A program made the translations under genes and the position numbers. 64,000 nucleotides of DNA, from the NCBI GenBank assembly GCA_004799545.1, contig SSMU01000014.1, forward strand, positions 62,001 to 126,000. Direction: 5' to 3'. Every line of letters starts with the position of its first letter. Within the stretch, counting starts at the first letter, position 1. Below, piece by piece: positions 33,188 to 42,145 of the stretch. Under the pieces are notes generated by a model. The model had not been told where the DNA came from. It did not search any database and saw nothing but the letters and a program-made list of their open reading frames with translations. Origin of the DNA: Phenylobacterium sp. Lineage in GTDB: Bacteria > Pseudomonadota > Alphaproteobacteria > Caulobacterales > Caulobacteraceae.

Positions 33188-34135
33188 CTAGAGGCTGTCG
33201 GCCACGGCGCGGATCAGGGTCCGCATCCAGGCGATGGCCGGCTCGTTCAGCCGCTCCTTCAGATAGAGCAGGGACACCTCGACGGCCGGGGACGGGTAGG
33301 GGGGCTCGATCAGCACCAGGCGGCCGCTCTGGGCCGAGATCATCGCCAGTCGACGCGGAACCAGCGCCGCCATGTCCGAGCGGATGGCGATCGCCAGGGC
33401 GGAATAGGTGTCCGGCACCCGCACCCCGACCCGCCGCGTGAGCCCCTGCGCGGCCAAGGCGGTCTCGAAGGCCCCGGTGTCCTCCCAGCTCGGCTGGGTG
33501 ACCAACCGGCGGCTGTGGCCATCACCGAGCTCGGTCGGGATCTTCGAGATTACCACGTGAGGCGCCGAGGCGAGCATCTCCAGGTCCACGCGCTCCGCCA
33601 GGCCCAGCGGGCTATCGGGCCGCGCCACCCAGACCAGGGTCTCCGTGAGGATGGCCTCGCGGGCGAAACGCTCGGGCGCGACGTTCACGCCGCTCACCAG
33701 GAAGTCGACGCGCCGCGCGTCCAGCCGCTCGACGACATCGGAGCCCACCTCCGCGAGCACCAGCTCCGCCAGGGGCGCGGTCTCCCTCAGTCGGCTGACC
33801 AGCGGCGGCGCGAGCACGCCGCAGGCATAGGCCCCGGCCGCAACGGTGAAGCGGTGCTCGCTGGTCGCCGGGTCGAAGTCCGGGAAGGCCAGCGCCGCCT
33901 GCAGCTGGCTGAGCGCCGAATGCACCTGCGGCCCCATCTCCAGCGCCCGGGGCGTCGGCTGCATGCCCGACGGCCCGCGCACGAACAGCTCGTCGCCCAG
34001 CGAATAGCGCAGGCGGTTCAGCGCATGGCTCACCGCCGACTGGGTCAGGCCCAGGCGCGCGCCGGCGCGGGTGACGTTGCGCTCTTCCAGGAGGACGTCG
34101 AACACCCGGAGCAGGTTGAGGTCAGCGGTCGTCAT
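33188..34135 (-). CDS. LysR-family transcriptional regulator
   Basis: A 315-residue LysR regulator. The N-terminal winged helix-turn-helix (DLNLLRVFDVLLEERNVTRAGARLGLTQSAVSHALNRLRYSLGDELFVRGPSGMQPTPRALEM) is of the NodD/NahR-like subgroup, and the effector domain extends from about residue 90. It is divergent from the emrA-like gene over a 139-base region with AT-rich sequence and a GTCGTGACGAC palindrome, the usual arrangement in which a LysR protein controls the divergent operon. Confidence 0.93.
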   Translation of the reverse strand: MTTADLNLLRVFDVLLEERNVTRAGARLGLTQSAVSHALNRLRYSLGDELFVRGPSGMQPTPRALEMGPQVHSALSQLQAALAFPDFDPATSEHRFTVAAGAYACGVLAPPLVSRLRETAPLAELVLAEVGSDVVERLDARRVDFLVSGVNVAPERFAREAILTETLVWVARPDSPLGLAERVDLEMLASAPHVVISKIPTELGDGHSRRLVTQPSWEDTGAFETALAAQGLTRRVGVRVPDTYSALAIAIRSDMAALVPRRLAMISAQSGRLVLIEPPYPSPAVEVSLLYLKERLNEPAIAWMRTLIRAVADSL

Positions 34136-34152
34136 GATCCTGGTTCATTCGT

Positions 34153-34180
34153 GTCGTGACGACATATCATTTTGATCATC
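34153..34180. promoter_or_regulatory. Probable LysR operator region
   Basis: The palindrome GTCGT-G-ACGAC (34153-34163) is followed by the AT-rich run CATATCATTTTGATCATC, the only AT-rich stretch in the divergent lysR/emrA gap. This is where a LysR operator and the facing promoters would lie. Confidence 0.4.
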
Positions 34181-34274
34181 AGGAGACGCGCACTATCTCA
34201 CGGATACGGGAGACGGCGCCGCAGCCCTGCGCGCGCCCAATGCCTGTTTCGTTTTGCCTGACCCGGATTCCGAA

Positions 34275-35363
34275 ATGCGTGACGTGAGCGATGCCGAGTC
34301 CATTCCGGCCACCGGCAACGCCGAGGTGGACCCGAGCGCCGGGAAGCAGAGCTTCCTGCGCCGCTGGCGCTGGCCGCTGATGATCGGCGGGCCGCTGCTG
34401 ATCCTGGCGGTGGTCGGCTACTTCGTGCTCACCGGCGGCAAGTTCCAGTCCACCGACGACGCCTACATCCAGATCGCCAAAGATCCCGTGGCGCCCTCGG
34501 TCGGCGGCCGGGTGACCGATATCTACGTCCACGAGAACGAGATCGTGCACAAGGGCCAGCTGCTGTTCCGGCTGGATTCCCGCGACTTCCAGGCCAACGC
34601 CGCGGCCGCCCAGGCCCAGCTGGCCGGCGCCCAGCTGCAGCTCCGCGCCCAGCGCGCCGCCTTCCAGCAGCAGCAGGCCAACGTCACCGCCGCCTCCGAT
34701 GCGCTCAGCTATGCGGAGAAGGAAGCCCAGCGGCAGCACAACCTGGCCGCCGCCGGCGTCGCCTCGCAGCAACAGGTGGATCAGGCGGTGAACGCCGCCA
34801 AGCAGGCGCGCAGCCAGCTGGCCGCCGCCCAGCAGGGCGCCGCCCAGGTCCTGGCCTCGCTCGGCGGCAATCCCAACACCGGCGACAGCGCCTTCCCGGC
34901 GGTGATGCAGGCCCAGGCCCAGCTCAACCGGGCCAACCTCAACGTCTCCTACAGCGAGGTCGTGGCCCCGGCCGACGGCATCGTCACCCGCGTCGACCAG
35001 ATGCCGGTTGGGACCTACCTCAACGCCTCGCAGACCGGCTTCTGGCTGCTCTCCGGCCAGCCCTGGGTGGAGGCCAATTTCAAGGAAGACCAGCTCGCCA
35101 AGATGCGGGTCGGCCAGCCGGTCGACGTCAAGGTCGACGCCTATCCAGACGCCCTGCACGCCCACGTGGCCAGCTTCTCGCCCGGCACCGGCCAGGCCTT
35201 CTCTCCGCTGCCCGCCCAGAACGCCACCGGCAACTGGGTGAAGGTGGTCCAGCGCCTGCCCGTGCGGATCGAGTTCGACCGCGCCCCGCCTGACATGGCG
35301 GCCCGCGCCGGCCTCTCCGCCCACGTCAAGGTCGACGTCCGCGCGCCCGCCCGGGCCGGCTGA
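34275..35363 (+). CDS. emrA: EmrA/HlyD-type membrane fusion protein
   Basis: A 362-residue periplasmic adaptor anchored by one N-terminal helix (WPLMIGGPLLILAVVGYFVLTGG). It carries biotinyl-lipoyl halves (DPVAPSVGGRVTDIYVHENEIVHKGQLLFRLD; YSEVVAPADGIVTRVDQMPVGTYL), a long coiled-coil hairpin between, and the beta-barrel PWVEANFKEDQLAKMRVGQPVDVKVDAYP. This is the EmrA pattern. The ATG at 34275 is preferred; a TTG at 34254 is possible. It forms a tripartite pump with the next two genes. Confidence 0.9.
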   Translation: MRDVSDAESIPATGNAEVDPSAGKQSFLRRWRWPLMIGGPLLILAVVGYFVLTGGKFQSTDDAYIQIAKDPVAPSVGGRVTDIYVHENEIVHKGQLLFRLDSRDFQANAAAAQAQLAGAQLQLRAQRAAFQQQQANVTAASDALSYAEKEAQRQHNLAAAGVASQQQVDQAVNAAKQARSQLAAAQQGAAQVLASLGGNPNTGDSAFPAVMQAQAQLNRANLNVSYSEVVAPADGIVTRVDQMPVGTYLNASQTGFWLLSGQPWVEANFKEDQLAKMRVGQPVDVKVDAYPDALHAHVASFSPGTGQAFSPLPAQNATGNWVKVVQRLPVRIEFDRAPPDMAARAGLSAHVKVDVRAPARAG

Positions 35364-35374
35364 GGCCCTTCGCC

Positions 35375-36907
35375 GTGTCCGAAGCTCCGAAGGACCGGGC
35401 GAACCGGTGGCCCATCACCATCAGCATAATGCTGGCGACGGTGATGAACTCCCTGGACACGACCATCGCCAACGTGGCCCTGCCGCATATCCAGGGCAGC
35501 GTCTCGGCGAGCTCGGACCAGATCACCTGGGTCCTGACCTCCTACATCGTCTCCGCGGCGATCATGACGCCGCTCTCGGGCTGGCTGGCCGACCGGCTGG
35601 GCCGCAAGACGGTCTTCCTGCTGTCGATCGGTGGCTTCACCGCGGCCTCCATGCTCTGCGGCATCGCCTCCAGCCTGCCGGAGATCGTCATTTTCCGCCT
35701 GCTGCAGGGCGTCGCAGGCGCGGCCCTTATCCCGCTCTCCCAGGCGGTTCTGCTCGACATCTACCCGAAGGAGCAGCACGGCCAGGCCATGGCGATCTGG
35801 GGCGCCGGCGCCCTCCTGGGCCCGATCCTCGGTCCGGCGCTCGGCGGCTACCTGACCGAGGACTTCTCCTGGCGCTGGTGTTTCTACATCAACCTGCCGG
35901 TGGGCATCCTGGCCTTCCTGGGCGTGCTGATCTTCATCTCTGGCGACCGGGTGGCCCGCGCCAAGCCGTTCGACTTCCTGGGCTTCGGCATGCTCAGCCT
36001 GTTCGTGGCCTCGATGCAGCTGATGCTCGATCGCGGGCCCAGCCAGGATTGGTTCTCCTCCATGGAGATCACCACCTACGCCATCCTGGCGGCGATCACC
36101 GGCTGGGTGTTCGTGGCCCACACGCTCACCGCCGAGCATCCGTTCTTCGACCGCCGGCTGGCGCGCGACCGCAACTTCGTCACCGCCTCGGTCTTCGGCT
36201 TCTTCGTGGGCGTGCTCCTGTTCTCGACCATGGCGCTGCTGCCGCCCATGCTGCAGGTGCTGATGGGCTATCCGGTGCTGACCTCGGGCCTGGTCACCAT
36301 GCCACGCGGCCTCGGCTCCTTCCTGGCGATGTTCTTCGTCGGCCGGCTGATCGGCCGGGTCGACACCCGCGCCATCCTGCTGTTCGGCCTCGGGCTGAAC
36401 GCGCTCGCCCTCTACCAGATGATGCACTTCGACCTGTCGATGGGCACGGGCGCGGTGATCGTCTCGGGGATCATCCAGGGCTTCGGCATCGGCTTCCTGT
36501 TCGTGCCGCTGTCGACGCTGGCCTTCGCCACCGTCCCGCCGGTCCTGCGGCCCGAGGGCTCGTCGCTCTACACCCTGGTCCGCAACATGGGCTCGGCGAT
36601 CGGCATCTCGATGATGCAGGCCCTGGTGGTCTCCAACACCCAGGTGGTCCACTCGTCGCTGGCGAGCCACCTCAATCCGTCCGATCCGGTGGTGCGGGAC
36701 GGCCTGCCCGCCGCCATGAATCCCACCACCGTCGCCGGGGCTTCGGCCCTCAACGCCGAGATCAGCCGCCAGGCGTCGATGGTCGCCTACGTCGATGATT
36801 TCCGCCTCATGTTCTTCATCACCCTGGCCTGCGTCCCGATGCTGCTGCTCATGCGGTCGCCGAAGCGGGAAGCCAGTGGGGAGCCGCTCCATGCCGTCGT
36901 CGACTAG
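35375..36907 (+). CDS. emrB: EmrB/QacA-type DHA2 drug:proton antiporter
   Basis: A 510-residue MFS transporter of the 14-helix DHA2 group. Motif C-like and A-like landmarks: NSLDTTIANVALPHIQGSVSASSDQITWVLTSYIVSAAIMTPLSGWLADRLGRK (motif D1/A) and GAGALLGPILGPALGGYLTEDFSWRWCFYINLPVG (motif C). With the EmrA-like protein and an outer-membrane channel it should export drugs or fatty-acid-like compounds across both membranes. The GTG start is 11 bases after emrA; the end overlaps the channel gene by 17 bases. Confidence 0.94.
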   Translation: MSEAPKDRANRWPITISIMLATVMNSLDTTIANVALPHIQGSVSASSDQITWVLTSYIVSAAIMTPLSGWLADRLGRKTVFLLSIGGFTAASMLCGIASSLPEIVIFRLLQGVAGAALIPLSQAVLLDIYPKEQHGQAMAIWGAGALLGPILGPALGGYLTEDFSWRWCFYINLPVGILAFLGVLIFISGDRVARAKPFDFLGFGMLSLFVASMQLMLDRGPSQDWFSSMEITTYAILAAITGWVFVAHTLTAEHPFFDRRLARDRNFVTASVFGFFVGVLLFSTMALLPPMLQVLMGYPVLTSGLVTMPRGLGSFLAMFFVGRLIGRVDTRAILLFGLGLNALALYQMMHFDLSMGTGAVIVSGIIQGFGIGFLFVPLSTLAFATVPPVLRPEGSSLYTLVRNMGSAIGISMMQALVVSNTQVVHSSLASHLNPSDPVVRDGLPAAMNPTTVAGASALNAEISRQASMVAYVDDFRLMFFITLACVPMLLLMRSPKREASGEPLHAVVD

Positions 36908-38369
36908 ACTCCTTCGCACGCTCGCCCTCAGCGCCTCGGGGCTGACGCTCGCCGCCTGCGCCACGGTGGGCCCGAGCTTCAACACCCCCGCCGCGCCGAC
37001 CGGCGCCGCGGCGGCCGGCTACGCCATGGCCGGCGATGCTGCGGCCCCCGGCGTGCGCCTCAGCCCCGACGCCCGCGCCGCCGGGCCGTGGTGGCAGGCG
37101 TTCGGCTCCGCCGACCTCGACCGGGTGGTGCGCGAGGCGCTGACCAACAGCCCGACGGTCACGGAAGCCAACGCCACCCTCGAGCGCGCCCGCCAGGAGG
37201 CCGCCGCCGTGCACGGCGCCCAGCTGCCGCAGGTCGACGCCAACGCCTCGGTCCAGCGCGAGCGGATCAACCTGCAGGCCTTCGGCTTCTCCGGCTTCCC
37301 GGGCATCGCCCTCACCAACCCGACCATCAACCTCTATTCGATCGGCGGCGCGGTGAGCTACGACCTCGACCTGTTCGGCGGCAAGAAGCGCGCCACCGAG
37401 GCGGCCGGCGCCCGGGCCGAGTCCGCCGCGCGCCAGGCCGATGCGGCCTATCTGACCCTCTCGGGCGACGTCGCCATGCAGGCCATGCAGGTGGCCAGCC
37501 TGCGGGCGCAGATGGCCACGATGCAGCAGGTGGTGGCCGAGGATCAGCAGGTGCTCGGCCTGATCCGCGCCGCCCAGCGGGCGGGCTCCGAAGCCCCCTC
37601 GGCCATCTCCGGCGGCCAGGCGCAGCTTGCCGAGGACCAGGCGATGATCCCGCCGCTGCAGCGCCAGCTGGACGCCGCGCGGCACCAGCTCGCCCTGCTG
37701 GTCGGCAAGTCGCCGGCCGAGTGGACGGCGCCCGACTTCGACCTCGCCGCCTTCACGCCGCCGACCGATGTGCCGGTGACCCTGCCCTCGGCCCTGGTGC
37801 GCCAGCGGCCGGACATCCTGGCGGCCGAGGCTGAGCTGCACGCCGCCACCGCCGACGTGGGCGTGGCGGTGGCCAACCAGTATCCCGACATCCGGCTCTC
37901 GGCGAACCTCACCCAGTCGGCGATCGAGCCGCAGAACCTGTTCGACTACGGCGCCTCGGGCTGGCAGATCCTGGGCGGCCTGACCGCGCCGATCTTCCAC
38001 GGCGGCACGCTGAAGGCGCAGCGCAAGGGCGCCGAGGCCGAGGCCCGCGTCGCGCTCGCCCGCTACCAGGCGACGGTGATCCGCGCCTTCGTGCAGGTCT
38101 CCGACGTGCTGGCCGACCTGGGCTCCGACCAGCAGGAGATCGACGCGCTAAAGCAGGCGGACGCCGCCGCGGCCGCCAGCGCCCGCGACGCCCAGACCGC
38201 CTACCGCCTGGGCGGTGGCACCCTGTTGCAGGTGATCGACGCCCAGCGCCAGCTGAGCCGCGCCCGTCGCAGCAGCGTCCAGGCCGAAGGCCAGCGGCTC
38301 GCCGATCTGGTGCAGCTCTACACCGTCACCGCCGCCGACTGGCGCACCACGCAGACGGCTCAGCGCTGA
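36891..38369 (+). CDS. NodT-family outer-membrane efflux lipoprotein (EmrAB partner)
   Basis: A 492-residue outer-membrane factor. MPSSTRLLRTLALSASGLTLAAC supplies a lipoprotein signal with the acylated Cys at residue 23. Two homologous OEP halves follow (WWQAFGSADLDRVVREALTNSPTVTEANATLERARQEAAAVHG; PSALVRQRPDILAAEAELHAATADVGVAVANQYPDIRLSANLT), typical of NodT/OprM. It starts inside the emrB-like gene, a sign of tight coupling, and completes the tripartite pump. Confidence 0.94.
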   Translation: MPSSTRLLRTLALSASGLTLAACATVGPSFNTPAAPTGAAAAGYAMAGDAAAPGVRLSPDARAAGPWWQAFGSADLDRVVREALTNSPTVTEANATLERARQEAAAVHGAQLPQVDANASVQRERINLQAFGFSGFPGIALTNPTINLYSIGGAVSYDLDLFGGKKRATEAAGARAESAARQADAAYLTLSGDVAMQAMQVASLRAQMATMQQVVAEDQQVLGLIRAAQRAGSEAPSAISGGQAQLAEDQAMIPPLQRQLDAARHQLALLVGKSPAEWTAPDFDLAAFTPPTDVPVTLPSALVRQRPDILAAEAELHAATADVGVAVANQYPDIRLSANLTQSAIEPQNLFDYGASGWQILGGLTAPIFHGGTLKAQRKGAEAEARVALARYQATVIRAFVQVSDVLADLGSDQQEIDALKQADAAAAASARDAQTAYRLGGGTLLQVIDAQRQLSRARRSSVQAEGQRLADLVQLYTVTAADWRTTQTAQR

Positions 38370-38381
38370 GAGCGACAGCCA

Positions 38382-38403
38382 GCAAAAGTGGCCCCACTTT
38401 TGC
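38382..38403. terminator. Bidirectional palindrome between pump and MHS genes
   Basis: GCAAAAGTGG-CC-CCACTTTTGC is a perfect 10-bp inverted repeat in the 55-base gap between two convergent genes. Similar palindromes recur in alphaproteobacterial genomes, so it may be a REP element used as a terminator in both directions. Confidence 0.6.
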
Positions 38404-38424
38404 GTCCGGCTGCGCGTCAGAAAA

Positions 38425-39753
38425 TCAAGCCGCCGCCTTCGCCCGGCCCACCTGCCGGTTCTCGCGCTTGTGGGTCTCGGTGAGCACCAGCACCGACAGG
38501 AACGACACCGCGCACAGCACCGCCATGTAGCCGGAGATCGCCAGCGAGGTGTGGTAGCGGGCGAACAGGGCCGTGGAGATGATCGGCGCGAAGCCGCCGC
38601 CGAAGATCGCCCCGATCTGGTAGCCCAGCGAAGCGCCCGAATAGCGGAACTCGGTGGAGAACATCTCGGTCATCATCGCCGCCTGCAGGCCGTACATCAC
38701 GCTGTTGAAGCCGAGCCCGCCGATCAGGGCGAGCGCCATCAGCGGGAACTGGCCGGTGTTGAGCAGCAGGAAGAACGGCACGGCCCAGAGGAGCTCTAGC
38801 GCCGCGCCGGCCAGGAACACGCCGCGCCGTCCGAACCGGTCGGAGAGCGCCGCGGTCAAGGGCAGGATCGGGGCCGAGACCAGGCTGCCGATCATCACCG
38901 CCCACAGGATCATGGTCTTGGGCAGGTGCAGGGTGGTGGTGGAATAGGCCACCGCATAGGTGATCATCACGTAGAAGGTGCCGTTGGCGGCGACGAACGA
39001 ACCGGCGGCCAGCAGGATGCCCTTCGGGTTGCTGGCGATCACCTGCAGGATCGGCGAGGCGGTCCGCGGGGCCTTCTTCTCCAGCTTCTGCAGCGCCTGG
39101 AACTCGGCGGTGTCCTCCAGCATCAGCTGGACGTAGAGGCTGAGGCCAACCAGCAGGATCGACAGCAGGAAGGGGATCCGCCAGGCCCAGGCCGCAAACG
39201 CCGCCGGCGCCACGATCGAGCCCATCACCAGGAAGATCAGGTTGGCGGTGATCACCCCGGCCGGCACGCCCATCTGGGCGAAGCTGCCGAAGAAGCCGCG
39301 CCGCTGCACCGGGGCGTTCTCGATGGCCAGCAGGGCCGCGCCGCCCCACTGGCCGCCCACCGCCAGCCCTTGCAAGAAGCGCAGCAGGATCAGGATCACC
39401 GGCGCCGCGACGCCGATGCTGGCGTAGGAGGGCAACAGGCCTACCGCCGTGGTCGCCAGGCCCATCATCAGCATGGCGGTGACCAGCGCCCGCTTGCGGC
39501 CCAGCCTGTCGCCGAAATGGCCGAACACCACACCCCCCACCGGCCGGGCGATGAAGCCCACCGCGAAGGTCGAGAAGGAGGCCAGCTGAGCCACCGCCGG
39601 CGGCAGGCCCGCGGCGAAGAACAGCTTGGGGAACACCAGGGCCGCGGCGGTCCCGTAGATGAAGAAGTCGTACCATTCGATGCTGGACGCCGCGAGCGAG
39701 GTCAGCACCACGCGGGTCATGTTGATCGGCTTCGCGGGTTGGGTCGCGGCCAT
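38425..39753 (-). CDS. MHS-family (metabolite:proton symporter) MFS transporter
   Basis: A 442-residue 12-helix MFS carrier of the ShiA/ProP group: ASSIEWYDFFIYGTAAALVFPKLFF (first helix signature), GVVFGHFGDRLGRKRALV (motif A) and LRFLQGLAVGGQWGGAALLAIENAP (motif B region). ProP-like carriers take up osmolytes or organic acids; the substrate is undetermined. The ATG at 39753 is preceded by GGGGAGAG; a longer frame from 39936 runs through REP-like DNA and is not believed. Confidence 0.92.
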   Translation of the reverse strand: MAATQPAKPINMTRVVLTSLAASSIEWYDFFIYGTAAALVFPKLFFAAGLPPAVAQLASFSTFAVGFIARPVGGVVFGHFGDRLGRKRALVTAMLMMGLATTAVGLLPSYASIGVAAPVILILLRFLQGLAVGGQWGGAALLAIENAPVQRRGFFGSFAQMGVPAGVITANLIFLVMGSIVAPAAFAAWAWRIPFLLSILLVGLSLYVQLMLEDTAEFQALQKLEKKAPRTASPILQVIASNPKGILLAAGSFVAANGTFYVMITYAVAYSTTTLHLPKTMILWAVMIGSLVSAPILPLTAALSDRFGRRGVFLAGAALELLWAVPFFLLLNTGQFPLMALALIGGLGFNSVMYGLQAAMMTEMFSTEFRYSGASLGYQIGAIFGGGFAPIISTALFARYHTSLAISGYMAVLCAVSFLSVLVLTETHKRENRQVGRAKAAA

Positions 39754-39828
39754 GTCTCTCCCCCTGCACGCACGGCGTGATCCCGCGCTTTGCAGCAACG
39801 GTAGCTCAGCCTTGACGCACGCGGAACC

Positions 39829-39963
39829 TCCCCCGTCAGGCGGACGGGGGAGGGGGACCCCGAAGGGGTGGAGGGGGCGGGTGCAAGCGCCCTGCGCCGG
39901 CCGCCCCCTCCGTCTCGTCGCTGCGCGCCGATCCACCTCCCCCGCCTGCCTGGCGGTGGAGGT
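39829..39963. repeat. REP-like palindromic cluster
   Basis: The 210-base gap between the EF-G-like and MHS genes holds several nested palindromes: CCTCCCCC-N11-GGGGGAGG, ACCCC-GAA-GGGGT, GGAGGGGGC...GCCCCCTCC, and next to the EF-G-like stop CCTCCACCGCC...GGCGGGGGAGG. Such GC-rich palindrome strings are common intergenic repeats in Caulobacterales. The last dyad is well placed to terminate the EF-G-like transcript on the minus strand. Confidence 0.65.
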
Positions 39964-41991
39964 TTAGTGCGCCGTCGCCGTCGCCTTGCTGGCCTGAGCG
40001 GCCAGCTCGGCCAGGCGGCCGTGCAGTTCGGCCATGTGGTCGAAGTCGGCCTCGAAGGCGCCCAGGCCCTGGGTCAGGCCGCGCAGCTCGGCGATCAGGT
40101 CCTGGCGCTCGGACTGCGGCAGGTAGGCCTCGATCCGCTCCCAGCCGCGCCAGTCCTCGCGTGGCGTGAGGCCGAGGATCTGGCCGCGGCGGGCGGTCAG
40201 GGCGGAGGTCACGTTCGACGCCGAGGGCGAGGGCGAATAGACCACCAGGTGCTCGATCGGCTCCAGCAGGATCGAGCCCACCGAAGCCAGGGCCTCCTCG
40301 ATCGCCAGCCGCCCGACGGTGCGGAAGGCCATTTCCGAGGAGTCCACGGAGTGGGTCTGGCCGTCGGTCAGGGTCACCTCCAGGTCGGTCACCGGGAAGC
40401 CCAGCGGGCCCTTGGTCAGGCCGTCGCGGACGCCGTCCTCGACCGCCGGGATCCACTGCTTCGGCACCGCGCCGCCCACCACGCGCGACTGGTAGACGAA
40501 GCCCGAGCCGCGCGGCAGCGGCCTGACCTCGATGGTCACGTCGGCGAACTGCCCGTGGCCGCCGGACTGCTTCTTGTGCCGCGAGCGCTGGGTGGCGGCG
40601 CGCTGGATGGTCTCTCGATAGGCGGTCTTGGGCTGCTCGGTGTCGATCTCGACGCCATACCGGCGCTTGAGCCGCTCCAGCGCCAGCCGCACATGGCCGT
40701 CGCCCTGGCCGGCCAGCAGCACCTGTTTGGCCTCCGGGTCGTGCTTCAGCATCAGCCCGGGATCCTCCTCCACCAGCTTGCCGAGCGCCGAGGACAGGCG
40801 GACGTCGTCCTTGTGGTTCTTGGCCGCCAACGCCACCGCGTACTGCGGACGCCGGGCCAGAGCCGCGGCGCGCACCGCCTGCGGCTTGCCGGTCAGCGAC
40901 AGCACCTCGCCGGCGTGCGCCTGCTCCACCTTGCCGATGGCGCAGATGTCGCCCACCGGGGCGGTGGCGATCTTCCGCGTCGCCCCGCCCTGCACCGCGA
41001 ACAGGCCGCCGGCCCGGGCCTTGTCGCCGTTCGCCAGCGTCAGGTCGGCCCCGTCGGTGAGCGGCTGGCCGAACACCCGGGCGTAGGCGAGCTTGCCGGA
41101 CTGGCCGGCGTAGGCGGTCTTCAGCACATAGGCGCCGCCTTCGACGCCGAGCCGGGCGGCCGCGCGGTCCGCCGGCGGGGTCTCGTGGCGTAGGGCCTTC
41201 AGTAGCCGGCGCACGCCGAAGCCGTTGACCGCCGAGCCGAAGAACACCGGCACGATCAGCCCTTCGTTCATCTCCTTCACCAGGTCGGTGAACACCGCGT
41301 CGCGGCTGGGGGTCACGTCGGAGAGCAGCTGCTCCAGGAGCTCGTCATCGAAGTCGGCGATCTGCTCGAGCATGTGGAAGCGGGCGTCGGCCTCCTCGGC
41401 CTTCAGGTCCTCGGGGATGTCGATCTGCTGGCTGGCCTCGCCCGGCCGGTAGACGAAGCAGCGCTCCAGGGTCAGGTCGATGAAGCCGGTGGCCTTCTCG
41501 CCCGCGAAGGTCGGGATCTGGCGGGCCACCAGCGGCGCGCCGCTGACCGCGGCCAGGGCCTCCAGCAGGCCCGCCAGGGTGCCGCGGGCCTGGTCCATCT
41601 TGTTGATGAACAGGGCGCGGGGGATGCCCAGCCGTTCCAGCTCGCGCAGCGTCGGCTGCAGCAGGGCGGCCTTGGCCGGATCGGGTTCGGCGACCACCAC
41701 CGCCAGGTCGACGGCGGGCAGGGCGCGGTCCACGTCGGCGCAGAATTCCAAGGAGCCGGGGCAATCCACCACCTGGTAGTGATCGCCCATGAAGTCGAAG
41801 CCCGCGAGGTTCAGCTCGACCGAGTGGCCGCGGGCGCGGGCCTCGGGGCTCGCATCGCCGACCATGTCGCCGCCGGTGCGCGACACCGCGCCGGTGACTT
41901 GCAGCAGGGCTTCCAGAAGCGTCGTCTTGCCGGAGCTGGTGGGGCCCGCGAGCGCAAGCGCCCGGACGGACCCCGTGGGTTGGACTGGCAT
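39964..41991 (-). CDS. EF-G-like translational GTPase paralogue with altered switch motifs
   Basis: A 675-residue EF-G relative, slightly shorter than canonical EF-G. G1 is GPTSSGKT (residues 16-23), G4 is NKMD (130-133), G5-like GSA is present. The switch I RGITI becomes RGHSV, and the switch II DTPGH becomes DCPGS (76-80), so the catalytic His is Ser80. Domains II to V are recognisable (KKQSGGHGQFADVTIEVRP; FVYQSRVVGGAVPKQWIPAVEDGVRDGLTKGPL; THSVDSSEMAFRTVG). It is not near rpsL/rpsG/tuf, so it is not the housekeeping copy. It may act in ribosome recycling, stress translation or slow GTP turnover. The ATG at 41991 is chosen; an upstream frame to 42090 is less likely. Confidence 0.88.
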   Translation of the reverse strand: MPVQPTGSVRALALAGPTSSGKTTLLEALLQVTGAVSRTGGDMVGDASPEARARGHSVELNLAGFDFMGDHYQVVDCPGSLEFCADVDRALPAVDLAVVVAEPDPAKAALLQPTLRELERLGIPRALFINKMDQARGTLAGLLEALAAVSGAPLVARQIPTFAGEKATGFIDLTLERCFVYRPGEASQQIDIPEDLKAEEADARFHMLEQIADFDDELLEQLLSDVTPSRDAVFTDLVKEMNEGLIVPVFFGSAVNGFGVRRLLKALRHETPPADRAAARLGVEGGAYVLKTAYAGQSGKLAYARVFGQPLTDGADLTLANGDKARAGGLFAVQGGATRKIATAPVGDICAIGKVEQAHAGEVLSLTGKPQAVRAAALARRPQYAVALAAKNHKDDVRLSSALGKLVEEDPGLMLKHDPEAKQVLLAGQGDGHVRLALERLKRRYGVEIDTEQPKTAYRETIQRAATQRSRHKKQSGGHGQFADVTIEVRPLPRGSGFVYQSRVVGGAVPKQWIPAVEDGVRDGLTKGPLGFPVTDLEVTLTDGQTHSVDSSEMAFRTVGRLAIEEALASVGSILLEPIEHLVVYSPSPSASNVTSALTARRGQILGLTPREDWRGWERIEAYLPQSERQDLIAELRGLTQGLGAFEADFDHMAELHGRLAELAAQASKATATAH

Positions 41992-42145
41992 GGTCGTTCT
42001 CCCATCACCTCGGGCGCCACAGACGCCCCCGAAATGTCCAGGGTTCAGACGCATCCATGGCGCGGTTGAGGGCGGTCGCACGACCAACACCAGGCGCGCG
42101 CTACCGCCCCGATGGCAAAAGCCTACGCCCGGATTTTGGAAACGG

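Noticed and set aside
35141..36985. A 614-codon minus-strand frame opposite the emrB-like gene
   Set aside because: His/Arg/Glu/Gln-rich shadow sequence; the sense strand encodes a clear DHA2 transporter.
39754..39936. N-terminal extension of the MHS transporter by 61 residues
   Set aside because: The extra sequence is read through palindromic repeat DNA and a strong ribosome-binding sequence precedes the inner ATG.
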